Assembly (NCBI GenBank): GCA_910575555.1
Contig: CAJTFX010000041.1
Span: 1-37,458 of the forward strand
DNA from: Lachnospiraceae bacterium
GTDB lineage: Bacteria; Bacillota; Clostridia; Lachnospirales; Lachnospiraceae
Length of the DNA stretch: 37,458 nt
Reading direction: 5' to 3'
How positions within the stretch are numbered: the stretch's first letter is position 1; the number at the start of each line of letters is the position of its first letter. The notes under the pieces are model-generated. The model saw only the letters and a program-made list of their open reading frames with translations, was not told the DNA's origin and did no database searches. The position numbers were made by a program, and so were the translations under genes. Positions 1 through 8,855 of the stretch are shown piece by piece.

Positions 1-301
1 CCTCCTCTCTTTTATGGGTGTGCGAAAAAATAGTTTGGTTGTTAATTCTATTATCTCGCATCTCCCCATAAAATGGGAGGTTTTTTTACGAAAAATTTTT
101 AAGCGTCAGTGCTGATAAGCCAGTATGATAAAGGCAGGAAACAACCCGAAAGGAGCAAAACATATGAATTTCTTGGGGAAGTAAATAAAAAACAAGACCC
201 ATTTCGAGTGATAAAGATAGGACGGCTTTACAAAGTCCCAAAGGATTCTTTTGACAAGTGGATAAATGGTGAGATTTAAAAGATTATGAAGGAGGTGTAG
301 T
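1..301. other. Left flank with terminator and excisionase-like remnant
   Basis: No complete gene is visible here. Around 60-88 a short GC stem (CTCCCCAT pairing with ATGGGAG) followed by seven T looks like a rho-independent terminator. From 163 to 279 one frame reads an excisionase-type winged-helix tail, with the stretches DPFRVIKIGRLYKVP and DSFDKWING ending in TAA at 277-279. No ATG with a ribosome site lies in that frame. The nearby ATG at 164 is in another frame and stops after six codons. I read it as the C-terminal part of a broken Xis gene belonging to the integrase that follows. Confidence 0.5.
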
Positions 302-506
302 ATGGCTATACGCTCTAAAAAATATCCTCATGCATTTTTCGAAAGAGGATCGTGGTATCATCGAACGAAATATTTGCAAGAGGACTATAGTGTTAATTAT
401 GGAAAAGTCGGAGGGTTCAAAACTGACGCCGAGGCTGAGGCGGCATATGAAAAGCACATAGAAGACTTTGACCGAAATATTAAGGCAATGGATTGTCAAC
501 ACTTTT

Positions 507-1340
507 TTAGACAACTTTTTTAAGGTTGTTTTCCCTATATTGTACCGGCGTCTGATATCCTAAAGCGGAATGTATTCTGTGATGGTTATACCAGTTCACA
601 TAATCCCATAACTTCAATTTCAATTCCTTCAAATCTGCAAATGTTTCATTCCATACAAATTCTGTTTTTATTATTTTAAATGTCGCTTCTGCTACGGCAT
701 TATCATATGGACATCCGTTCTGGCTCAGGGACCGTTCTATATTAAATGCCTCCAGAAGTTCTTCGATTGTCTGGTTTTTGAATTCGTTTCCACGGTCTGT
801 ATGGAACAGGCGGATATCCGCAAGGTTTCCTTCCACACGTTGGAATGCTTTTTTTACAAGTTCCGCTGTTTTATGCTCTCCTGCACTATAACCTATGATT
901 TCTCTGTTATAGAGGTCTACAAGGATACATATGTAATTCCAGCCTGTCCCGACTCTTACATAGGTTAGATCGCTTATTACAACATCCCTGTATTCCCTTC
1001 CCTGGAACTGGTGGTTCACAATATTTTCTGTTTCAGATTCGCTGCAGGTGTCTTTGTGCGGCTTAAATTGTGCGGTTGTGTAGTTGGAAACAAGCCCTTG
1101 CTGCTTCATGATCCGTCCAATCCGGCGTCTGGATACCTGTTTTCCTGTTTTCATCAGCTCCTTCTTTATTTTGCGTGTACCGTAATTGCTGCGGCTTGCT
1201 TTGAAAATTTCTGTGATTTCAGAGGCAGGCTCTGAATCATCCGGCCTTTGTTTTGCCTCGTAATAATAAGTGCTTCTGTTTACCTGTAGGACGCGGCACA
1301 CTGCTGATACAGAGTATTTGTGGGCATTCGCCTTGATCAC
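507..1340 (-). CDS. IS3-family transposase OrfB (DDE integrase core)
   Basis: 277-residue transposase catalytic subunit. An HTH_21-like N-terminus (about 1-60, with RSTYYYEAK and SRRRIGRIMKQ) is followed by an rve/RNase H-fold core. The three acidic residues are visible in the contexts VISDLTYV, FHTDRGNEF and DNAVAEATFK, and the C-terminal tail ends HRIHSALGYQTPVQY as usual for IS150-group enzymes. The start is GTG at 1340, just after the OrfA stop. In the family OrfB is normally made as an OrfAB frameshift fusion. This reading frame is intact, but its partner OrfA carries a nonsense codon, so autonomous transposition is doubtful. Confidence 0.9.
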   Translation of the reverse strand: MIKANAHKYSVSAVCRVLQVNRSTYYYEAKQRPDDSEPASEITEIFKASRSNYGTRKIKKELMKTGKQVSRRRIGRIMKQQGLVSNYTTAQFKPHKDTCSESETENIVNHQFQGREYRDVVISDLTYVRVGTGWNYICILVDLYNREIIGYSAGEHKTAELVKKAFQRVEGNLADIRLFHTDRGNEFKNQTIEELLEAFNIERSLSQNGCPYDNAVAEATFKIIKTEFVWNETFADLKELKLKLWDYVNWYNHHRIHSALGYQTPVQYRENNLKKVV

Positions 1341-1342
1341 AT

Positions 1343-1639
1343 TTACTTTCGTCCTAAGATCAGCGCCGCTTGCTTTAAAATATCGTTCTCCATCTTAAGC
1401 TGCTGGTTTTCCTTGCGGAGTCTTAACAGTTCTTGCTGCTCTGGTGTACGGTTGTCCTTTTCGTGGAAAGAGCCGGAGTGTTCCGCCTGCTTTACCCATT
1501 TATCAAACAGGGAATGGGCAATCTCGTATTCCCGGCAGATATCGCAACTACGTTTGCCAGAATGGTATAAATCCACTAGCTGCTACTTAAATTCATCTGT
1601 GTACTTGCGGGGTTTTCTTTTCTGTTTTGTTTCGGTCAT
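1343..1639 (-). pseudogene. IS3-family OrfA with in-frame amber codon
   Basis: Helix-turn-helix DNA-binding subunit of the IS, normally 98 residues here. From ATG at 1639 the frame reads a basic start (QKRKPRKYTDEFK) and then meets TAG at 1583-1585, codon 19, where relatives usually have a glutamine (CAG). After the stop the frame continues with the HTH (SCDICREYEI) and a leucine-zipper-like segment (LRLRKENQQLKMENDILKQA). A single C-to-T change explains the stop. No ribosome site for re-initiation was seen, so OrfA, and therefore the OrfAB fusion, is probably dead unless suppressed. Confidence 0.8.
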
Positions 1640-2722
1640 ATTGGATGCTCCTTTGCTTATTGGTTTTATATTATATGACCTTAAAAAATCTGTCCAGTTT
1701 ATTGTAACCTATCCACAAAGTTTATTAGCCAGGGCGAGAATACGACTTTTAAAAGTTATTTAATATACTGGTTTCAGAGTATTTATTCAGAAAGAGTAGA
1801 AACAACATCAAGATATTTAGCAGCTTATGTACTCTATACATTTTTGATTCCATCAATTACGGAAGATATAAAATTCAAATTGGTAAGTTCAGAATATTTG
1901 GATGATATTTTGAAACAGGCATCTAAATATTGTGAGTCTGCTGGGAATAAAAGTAGAGAAATATTATATATAGCATTTAAAGACGCCGTTATAGAAAGAT
2001 TAATCCCTAATAATCCTGTAGTCAATACAGAAAAATACCGAAGGAAAAAACCGAAAATACAGATATTAAAGCGAGAGCAAATGCGAACTTTATTATCAGT
2101 AGCAAAAAGTCGAAATTGGTTTTTAGAGATGTTGCTTGGGCTATATTTAGGCTTAAGAAAAGGAGAAATATTAGGATTAAAGTTTAGTGACTTTAATATG
2201 GAAGAAAGAACAGTCCATATTCAGCGTCAGATGGTGGCAGATATTACGATTGAAGAAAACGGAATGAAAATTGAAGATTATAATATTGTAGAAAGGAATC
2301 CTAAAACGGAGAAAAGTAATAGGATTTTAAGAGTTCTGACAATTGTATTAGTAGAGCTGGAAAAAAGAAGAATGAAAATTGAAGAACAAAAGAAAAACAT
2401 GAAGGAGGCGTATATAGATCATGATTATATTAGTTGTCAAAAAAATGGAATGTCACATGGACTTTTTTCTCTAAATACAGAACTTAGAAGATTGTGTGAG
2501 AGAAATTCACTCCCGCATATTACAGTGCATGGCCTGCGGCATATGTTTGCAACGATATTATTGGAACGAGGTGTTAGCATCGCAAAAATATCCGGCATGC
2601 TTGGGCATAATTCTGTGCATACTACATTTGAATTTTATCTTGATGTTATTGATGCAGATGAAAAAATGATGGAATTTATGAATAAGGAATTTGTTACGGA
2701 TTCTAATTAGGAGGAACGTCTG

Positions 2723-4187
2723 GTGGACTTAAGTAAGGCTAACTTGCGACCATATGTAAATTATGAAATAGGAAATATTATAAAAATTAAAGGGAAGTAT
2801 GGATTTCGCGTCACAGTGATTTATGCGGATGAAACGAAAAAAGTTTGCCAACATGCAGGATTTGAGAAAAAAGCAGAAGCTAATGAGGCTCGCAATAGTG
2901 CAATTGCTCAACTTCATAATGGAGTATATGTTATTTATACGAATGTTAAAGTAAAAGAACTGTTGGTATATTGGCTGGAAGAGGTTATAAGAACAAACCA
3001 TACGATTACTAAAAACACTTATTCTGGCTATAAGCATTGTATTTATAAACACATTATTCCCAGGATAGGAGGATTGAAATTACTTGTACTGAATCAAGGG
3101 CATTTGATGAAATTGTATAAAGAATTAGCAGAAAAGTATTCGGCAATTGCTCAAAGAGCAAGGACGATTATGAATACAGCTATGCGTTTTGCGTTGTCAA
3201 AAAGGCTAATCATGTCAAATCCATGTGAAAATGTTGCCATGCCAAAAGGTATAAAAAAAGCTAAATACCATACGATTGAAGTCAATGAAACAAAAACCTA
3301 TTCTCTTGAAGAAGTAAAAATGTTACTAGAAGCATCAAAAAATACACGAATTCATATGCATATGGTCTTTGCTTATGGGGTTGAGGAAAAGTGAAATCAA
3401 TGGTCTGAAATATTCCGATATAGACTATGAAAATCATAAATTACATATTCAAAGACAGTTGGGAGAGGATCTTCATGTGGATGAAGAGTCCTTAAAACCA
3501 AATACAAAGACTAAGCAGGAGATAAAATTGAAAACACCATCTAGCTACCGGGAATTGGATATTCCGGATTATGTTTTTGAAGAAATTCTCAAAGAGCGAA
3601 AGAAATATGAAAAAAATCGTAGCAGGAGACAGCATGGAAAATGGGTTTTTCAGGATCTTGATTATATATGCTGCTCTAGTTATGGCAGACCGCGGAGTAA
3701 AGACTATCATTTTGTCCATTATAAACAACTGCTAAAAGATGTAGGCCTTCCACATATTCGTTTTCATGATTTAAGACATACTTCTGCAACGCTTTTAATG
3801 AAAAATGACATTAATCAGAAAGCGGTAGCAGCTGCATTAGGTCATTCAAAATCAATTATTACTGTGGATAGATATACAGATATGCAATCGATTATTGCGG
3901 ATTGTGTAGGAGAAATCCAATCATTTATAGAGGAGGTTCATCCATATGATCGGATAGATGCAGAAATGCTCCAATGTATGTTCCATGAAACGATATTGTT
4001 AGAAGATGATGAAACTACATTAAAAAAAGAAACAGTAGAGTTCCCGAAGGAAGATAAGACGATTGTAGGGATAAAAGTGTATGATTACTCAGATATAGCA
4101 GAAATGGAGGATATAGTAGAATGGTATTTGGGAGAAGAGATAGAAAACTTAAGCTTTTATAAGAGGTACAGTATACAGAAATCATAA
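2723..4187 (+). pseudogene. Tyrosine recombinase (integrase 2) with 1-base frameshift
   Basis: Second tyrosine recombinase directly behind the first (12-base gap, TAGGAGG ribosome site, GTG start). Frame one encodes an Arm-type N-terminus and SAM-like core-binding domain (about residues 1-215). At about 3378-3382 the frame shifts in a GGGG run: three G would restore AYG-LRKSEINGLKYSD. The second frame (to 4187) carries the catalytic domain: arginine in GLRKSE, HDLRHTSATLL box, LGHSKSIITVDRYTDM with the likely nucleophile tyrosine, then about 60 extra residues rich in acidic amino acids. Intact length would be about 488. The cause may be a real mutation or a homopolymer read error. If real, the enzyme is inactive. 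Confidence 0.82.
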
Positions 4188-4206
4188 AGAAAGAGAGGCG
4201 AATCAA

Positions 4207-4782
4207 GTGGAATATTTATTTGTTTTATCTAAACAAAATGGTTGGTGGTTAAAGATTGATACAGTAGAAAAACTTATAGATTATCATCAGAAAACGGATG
4301 GGACCAGATATGAAGGTGCTATGGAGCGTTTACTTAAAGGAGGAGATCCTAGAGAGATGGCTGAAAATACAGTGGATTTTCAACAAAGAATAAAGCTCAT
4401 GCAGGATCGTAATTTTAAATATATGATGGCAGCAGTAATGAAAGCAGAGCAAATAAATGAAACGGTATTTGATGGTTTCAAGGCACTTAAGATGGAAGCA
4501 GGCTCGAATGAATTACGGACGTTGAAAGAGTTTGGAGAGATTTATTTTAATTCTGCCGGAGGTCATACATATGGGATAGAGTTTACACAGTTTTGCAGAC
4601 GGTCAGAATTGATTTTTCCTTTTTACTCAAAGGAGGACATTAGAATTAAAAAATATAAAAATGGAGGGAAACACTGGTATGCATTTATTGGAGATATGCA
4701 AATAAGAGATGGGGATAAATCAAAATGGAATACATACGAGGAAGCTCGAAGAGTTTCTGAGAGAGTTTGGAATCAGCAATAA
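4207..4782 (+). CDS. Unknown 191-residue protein coupled to the tandem integrases
   Basis: I do not recognise this family. The start is GTG at 4207 behind AGAGAGG, only 19 bases after integrase 2. The protein is soluble and hydrophilic, with no membrane segment or cysteine cluster, and ends with a basic and aromatic part (KKYKNGGKHWYAF, then KWNTYEEARRVSERVW). The order recombinase, recombinase, small protein recalls recombinase trios such as TnpA-TnpB-TnpC of Tn554, where the third protein assists the recombinases. That comparison rests on position only, as no sequence match is visible. A role in integration or excision control is plausible. Confidence 0.6.
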   Translation: MEYLFVLSKQNGWWLKIDTVEKLIDYHQKTDGTRYEGAMERLLKGGDPREMAENTVDFQQRIKLMQDRNFKYMMAAVMKAEQINETVFDGFKALKMEAGSNELRTLKEFGEIYFNSAGGHTYGIEFTQFCRRSELIFPFYSKEDIRIKKYKNGGKHWYAFIGDMQIRDGDKSKWNTYEEARRVSERVWNQQ

Positions 4783-4962
4783 AAGAAAAACAGTTATGTA
4801 AATATTAAACAATTTAAAGGAAGGTATGTGAGTAGATAAATGGGAAAAAGATCCTTTTATATTGGTAGAAATAATCAATTAATAGAAGGATGAGATTAAG
4901 GAAAAGGAAGCAAAACATTACAAATTGCTAAAAGGTTAAATATAAAGTATTATATCAAATAA

Positions 4963-4999
4963 AAAAGCAGCACACATATTCTGTTGTGCTGCTTTTCTT
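4963..4999 (+). terminator. Rho-independent terminator behind the integrase module
   Basis: Perfect 12-bp stem: AAAAGCAGCACA (4963-4974) pairs with TGTGCTGCTTTT (4985-4996), with a 10-base loop. It sits five bases upstream of the group II intron, which is the usual target setting of group IIC introns. The stretch 4783-4962 between the last gene and this hairpin holds no convincing gene, only short open pieces. Confidence 0.85.
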
Positions 5000-5001
5000 A
5001 T

Positions 5002-6910
5002 GTGCGCCCAGTATGGGCGCAATCTAATCGGTGAAAGTCCGTAACACGCCCTGGTAGTGGGAAGTGTATAGCCAAGAGCAAGGGTGTCCATTGTGAGGTG
5101 GAATCTGAAGAAAGCTGGAGGCAAAGCTCTGGTCTGACGAACAGAAATCACATCAGGCTACAGTTAGGGATAAGGCTGCATAACAAGTCGAAGTCCAATA
5201 ACTACTCGGAACTAATTGTGGTAAATGTGGCGGATGGATAGAGTGAAAGATTGCGTTCTTACCTGGGGAGGTCTCGCCAGCGGATGGAATTACATCAACA
5301 AATGCATAAGAAATCCGTAGTAACAACGAATGGCGAGAAGTCAGCAGAGGTCATAGTACCATTGTGGTTGCAAACATGATGGGAAGGACTGAACTTTAGG
5401 AGATGTGAGTAAATGAAAGTAACCAAAAACAGATTTAAGGACAGACAACTTCATATTGAGGACTATCTGCAAATGGTATCGACGGAATCGAAAGAGTATG
5501 CAGAAGTGTCCGCCTGTGAGAGGATTGCTGAAAACAACCGCATCGTCACAGACTTTCAGACGGACGGGCTGTTGGAGAAGATTTTACAACCGGCTAATCT
5601 TAATAATGCGTACAAGAAGGTAAAATCAAACAAAGGAGCAGGCGGTGTTGATGGGATGAGCGTGGATGAACTTCTTTCGTTCCTCAGAGATAATCAAGAG
5701 CAGCTAATCCAGCAGTTAAAGGACGGGAAATACAAACCTAACCCAGTCCGCAGGATGGAAATACCCAAAGAAACAAAAGGAGAATTTCGGAAACTGGGAG
5801 TACCGACAGTAGTTGACAGGGTATTTCAGCAGGCAATTACACAGGTACTGTCCCCGATTTATGAGGAACAGTTTTCGGAAAACAGTTTTGGCTTCCGACC
5901 AAAGAGAGGTACGCATGACGCACTGAAACAATGTCAGCAGAACGTCAATGATGGATATGTGTATGTCGTGGACATGGATTTAGAGAAATTTTTTGATACG
6001 GTATGCCAGAGCAAGCTGATAGAGGTGTTGTCAAAAACCATCAAAGACGGTCGTGTAATATCGCTGATACACAAATATCTCAATGCCGGGGTAATCAGCG
6101 GAGGAATATTTGAAAAGACAGAAACAGGAATGCCACAAGGCGGACCGCTAAGTCCATTACTTAGCAATGTCATGCTGAATGAACTGGACAGAAAACTGAC
6201 AAGCAGGGGGCACAGATTTGTGCGGTATGCGGATGACTGCATGATATTCTGTAAGAGCAGGAAGAGTGCAGAGAGAACCCTGAGAAATATCATTCCGTTT
6301 ATTGAAGGAAAACTATATCTTAAAGTGAACCGAAAGAAAACAAGTGTGGCACATATCAGCAAGGTAAAGTATCTTGGGTACGGATTTTACAGCTATAAAG
6401 GGAAATGCAGATTTCGGGTGCATCCAAAGTCAGTGGCAAAGATGAAGGACAAAATCAGAGAACTGGCAAAAAGAAGTAACGGATGGGGAAATGAGTACAG
6501 AGCCAAGAGACTGACGCAGTTTGTCAGAGGATGGGTAAATTATTTCTCACTTGCAGATATGAAAGGGCTTTTGAAGGAAACCGATGAATGGCTAAGACAT
6601 AAGATAAGAACCGTTTACTGGAAACAATGGAAGAAAGTCAAGACGAAATTCAAGGAATTAAAGAAGTTAGGTGTAGAAGAAGAAAAGGCCTGGATATGTG
6701 CCAACATGCGGAATGGAAACTGGTATTGTGGTGGATATTTCGTATTGCAGACTGCATTTAACAACAAGAAACTCCGTGAACTTGGATACCCAACATTCAC
6801 AGAGTTATATCTGAAAGTATGTGAAAACTAAGGAACCGCCGTATACGGAACCGTACGTACGGTGGTGTGGGAGGTCGGTAGATAAAATAATTATCTACCT
6901 CCTACCCGAT
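5002..6910 (+). mobile_element. Group II intron, IIC-like (bacterial class C)
   Basis: The ribozyme 5' end GTGCGCCCAG at 5002 matches the group II GUGYG start. The long structured leader (5002-5412) is followed by the reverse transcriptase ORF. Downstream, domain V is recognised at 6835-6866: ACCGCCGTA pairs fully with TACGGTGGT around the bulged middle, giving a C-G, G-U, C-G set at 6837-6839, the CGC form of the catalytic triad known in IIC introns. Domain VI is the hairpin about 6872-6904 (TAGATAA pairing with TTATCTA). The 3' end is near 6910 (CCCGAT). Insertion just after a terminator stem and lack of an endonuclease domain both fit class C. Confidence 0.9.
5413..6831 (+). CDS. ltrA: Group II intron reverse transcriptase/maturase
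   Basis: 472-residue intron-encoded protein that would help the intron splice and copy it into new sites. Reverse transcriptase blocks are clear: NKGAGGVDGM (RT0/1 area), the SFGFRPKRGTHDA block, VYVVDMDLEKFFDT with catalytic aspartate, GMPQGGPLSPLLSN, and the active-site YADD at residues 272-275. The C-terminus has the maturase X domain with the group II signature LTQFVRGWVNYFSLAD. There is no HNH endonuclease after the X domain, as in class C introns that enter at terminator hairpins. ATG at 5413 follows TTAGGAG. The frame is intact, so the intron could be mobile. Confidence 0.95.
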   Translation: MKVTKNRFKDRQLHIEDYLQMVSTESKEYAEVSACERIAENNRIVTDFQTDGLLEKILQPANLNNAYKKVKSNKGAGGVDGMSVDELLSFLRDNQEQLIQQLKDGKYKPNPVRRMEIPKETKGEFRKLGVPTVVDRVFQQAITQVLSPIYEEQFSENSFGFRPKRGTHDALKQCQQNVNDGYVYVVDMDLEKFFDTVCQSKLIEVLSKTIKDGRVISLIHKYLNAGVISGGIFEKTETGMPQGGPLSPLLSNVMLNELDRKLTSRGHRFVRYADDCMIFCKSRKSAERTLRNIIPFIEGKLYLKVNRKKTSVAHISKVKYLGYGFYSYKGKCRFRVHPKSVAKMKDKIRELAKRSNGWGNEYRAKRLTQFVRGWVNYFSLADMKGLLKETDEWLRHKIRTVYWKQWKKVKTKFKELKKLGVEEEKAWICANMRNGNWYCGGYFVLQTAFNNKKLRELGYPTFTELYLKVCEN

Positions 6911-7082
6911 TAATAAGAGAACCTTTTTATAATAGTAAATATTTACATGATCTAAACGTATTAGCGTACATTCAGAAGAAGAGATAGAAAATTTATTGAT
7001 GGAATGAAGTAAGAAAATTATGTATGAAGTAAGATAAAAAGTCGTAAGTTATACACAAAATTGCTTGCTTGATGCTGATAAC
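6911..7082. other. Intron-to-RiPP spacer, no gene
   Basis: AT-rich spacer between the intron 3' end and the RiPP promoter. One short open stretch near 6976-7007 reads SEEEIENLLME before a stop and faintly resembles the GEEIENL tail of integrase 2. It is too short to call. No terminator or RNA gene was seen. Confidence 0.5.
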
Positions 7083-7110
7083 TTGAAATGTATGATGGAA
7101 TAATTATAAT
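7083..7110 (+). promoter_or_regulatory. Probable promoter of the RiPP operon
   Basis: TTGAAA at 7083-7088 and a perfect TATAAT at 7105-7110 with a 16-base spacer, about 50 bases before the first RiPP gene. It reads as a housekeeping sigma-A type promoter. No operator repeat is obvious around it. Confidence 0.65.
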
Positions 7111-7160
7111 GGTAAATCAGAAAATAAAAGAATTAAATTTAATGGGAACAGGAGAAGAAA

Positions 7161-8855
7161 ATGTGGAAAAAGATTTGGCAATTATTAAAACCATATAAGG
7201 TGTTTATTAGCATTTCATTGATGATTTCAATATGCATAACAGCTCTTAATGCAGCAATTCCAATTCTTCAGCAAAGGGTAATAGATGCTGGAATATTAAA
7301 AAGTGATGCAAAGATAGTTGTTATATTAAGCTCGATAATAGTTATTCTAGTAGTTTTTAGAGAAGGTATTACATACCTTAATCAAAAATTGCAAATAAGC
7401 ATGAATTTGAGATTTATACGCAACATGCAGATAGCTGTTTTGAAGCATGCTTTAAAATTAAGACAGAATTATTTAAAAGATGATGGAATACTTAAAATTA
7501 TCAATGACGCTGATTATAATATACAAACTATATCAAGAATTACAGGAAGTGATTTTTTTTCAATTATATTACAGATATTTACAGTAGTAGGAGTTGCTAT
7601 TGGTCTATTTCTTATAGAGTGGAAATTAGCTTTATTAGTTATGATTACAATTCCCTGCAGGTTTATAATTTCAAAATCGCTTGAAAAGGCTGTTGCAAGA
7701 TCGGCACAATTTGCAATATTTGCTAACAGAGAATTACATAAATGGGAAAACGATGTATATACATCGGGTGCAGTAAATGAAATTAAATTATGGAATTTAT
7801 ATGGTAAAAAAGCAAATGAATATGAAAAACTTTTAAAAAATAGAGATGAAACAACTAAAAAAGTTAATCTTACAATGTGCAAACAGAATTTATATGGAAA
7901 TGGTTTTCAAGGAATTTTTTTAAATTTGCTTTATATTGTAACAGCATATATGATATGGGGAAATGAATTAACGATAGGTGGATTATTAACATTTTTGACA
8001 TATTCAAATATGCTTGTGCAACCAGTTGGACTTATAGCAACAATTAAATTAATAATTAATCAAATCAAACCAGCTTTAGCAAGTTATGAGGAATTTTTAG
8101 AAATGGAAGAAGAGGAAGGAGAAAATTATCCTCCATTACTCCCTAAAGAAAATTTTGAATTAATTTTTAATAATGTGAGTTTTTCATATGGTGAGAAATC
8201 AATTTTAAAGGGTGCTAATTTTAAACTGAAATGTGGAGAAAAAGTTGCGATCGTTGGAGAAAATGGAAGTGGAAAGTCAACTTTGATTAACCTGATACTG
8301 AGGTTTATAAATCCATGTCAAGGGAAAATTTGTATTGACTCAAATAATATTCAAACAGTTGGATTGGAAAGTTATCGTAATATAATTGCTGTGGTCACAC
8401 AGTTTCCTTATTTATTTCAAGGCAGCATAAGTGATAACATTACAATGTTTGGAAAATCTAAAATATCTATAAATGAGTTAGAAGAAGAAACATTATTAGA
8501 ATTTATAAATAAATTGCCAGAAAAATTTAATACAGTAGTTGGCCCGGATAGTGGAAATATATCAGGTGGTGAAAAGCAAAAAATCGCGTTGTTTAGAGCA
8601 TTAGAAAAAGGTGATGGAAAGATAATAGTACTTGATGAAGCAACGTCTAATTATGATCAATTATCTGAAAAGCTATTTCAAAATAGAATTAAAAAGATTA
8701 AGAACAAATTAGTTCTTTTGGTGACACACAGAGAAGAACTATTAAAAAGTGTAGATAAAATATTATTTATAAAAAATGGAGAAGTATTTGTATTCGATAA
8801 TTTTGAAAAGTATGAGTTGTTTTTAGGAGGAAAAAGATATGGGGATAATTTTTAA
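7161..8855 (+). CDS. ABC exporter (membrane-ATPase fusion) of the RiPP locus
   Basis: 564-residue half transporter expected to work as a homodimer exporting the modified peptide. The N-terminal part (about 1-310) is an exporter-type transmembrane domain with six hydrophobic spans. The C-terminal ATPase has Walker A GENGSGKST (366-374), Q-loop VVTQFPYLF, signature ISGGE (variant of LSGGQ), Walker B VLDEATSNYD (D492, E493) and H-loop VTHRE. There is no N-terminal C39 cysteine peptidase, so it cannot cut a leader itself. The S8 protease downstream is the likely substitute. ATG at 7161 has AGGAGA in front. The gene overlaps the maturase by 17 bases, indicating one operon. Confidence 0.92.
   Translation: MWKKIWQLLKPYKVFISISLMISICITALNAAIPILQQRVIDAGILKSDAKIVVILSSIIVILVVFREGITYLNQKLQISMNLRFIRNMQIAVLKHALKLRQNYLKDDGILKIINDADYNIQTISRITGSDFFSIILQIFTVVGVAIGLFLIEWKLALLVMITIPCRFIISKSLEKAVARSAQFAIFANRELHKWENDVYTSGAVNEIKLWNLYGKKANEYEKLLKNRDETTKKVNLTMCKQNLYGNGFQGIFLNLLYIVTAYMIWGNELTIGGLLTFLTYSNMLVQPVGLIATIKLIINQIKPALASYEEFLEMEEEEGENYPPLLPKENFELIFNNVSFSYGEKSILKGANFKLKCGEKVAIVGENGSGKSTLINLILRFINPCQGKICIDSNNIQTVGLESYRNIIAVVTQFPYLFQGSISDNITMFGKSKISINELEEETLLEFINKLPEKFNTVVGPDSGNISGGEKQKIALFRALEKGDGKIIVLDEATSNYDQLSEKLFQNRIKKIKNKLVLLVTHREELLKSVDKILFIKNGEVFVFDNFEKYELFLGGKRYGDNF

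Larger units (their letters stand above)
494..1716 (-). mobile_element. IS3-family insertion sequence (IS150-like layout)
   Basis: About 1.2 kb element on the minus strand with orfA and orfB. The left tip begins TGTCAACACTTT at 494. Its inner part GACAACTTTTTTAAGGT recurs inverted near the right end (GGACAGATTTTTTAAGGT on the minus strand, about 1675-1697), which supports terminal inverted repeats. The exact right tip lies between about 1709 and 1717, and I could not find a clean 3-bp target duplication. The element interrupts integrase 1 in codon frame. The partial IS at the far right of the window starts with a similar tip (TGTCAATACTTTGGAC). Confidence 0.85.
302..2710 (+). pseudogene. Tyrosine recombinase (integrase 1), split by an IS3-family insertion
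   Basis: Site-specific tyrosine recombinase of the Tn916/phage integrase type, which would catalyse element excision and integration. The start at 302 follows a GGAGG site. Residues 1-64 (302-493) are an Arm-type DNA-binding N-terminus. The frame is then interrupted by the IS, and the same frame resumes near 1712 and runs to the stop at 2708-2710. The rest holds the core-binding and catalytic domains: arginine in GLRKGE, HGLRH box, LGHNSVHTT and the likely nucleophile tyrosine in FEFYLDV. Joined, the parts would give about 396 residues, the usual size. As it stands the protein cannot be made whole. An internal TTG at 1844 could start a fragment, but no ribosome site was seen. Confidence 0.85.

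Noticed and set aside
1011-1763. Open plus-strand frames across the IS3 element
   Set aside because: They lie opposite the clear transposase genes, have no ribosome sites and no protein-like pattern.
6976-7007. Short frame reading SEEEIENLLME near the intron end, similar to the integrase 2 tail
   Set aside because: Only about ten residues match loosely; too short to call a remnant.
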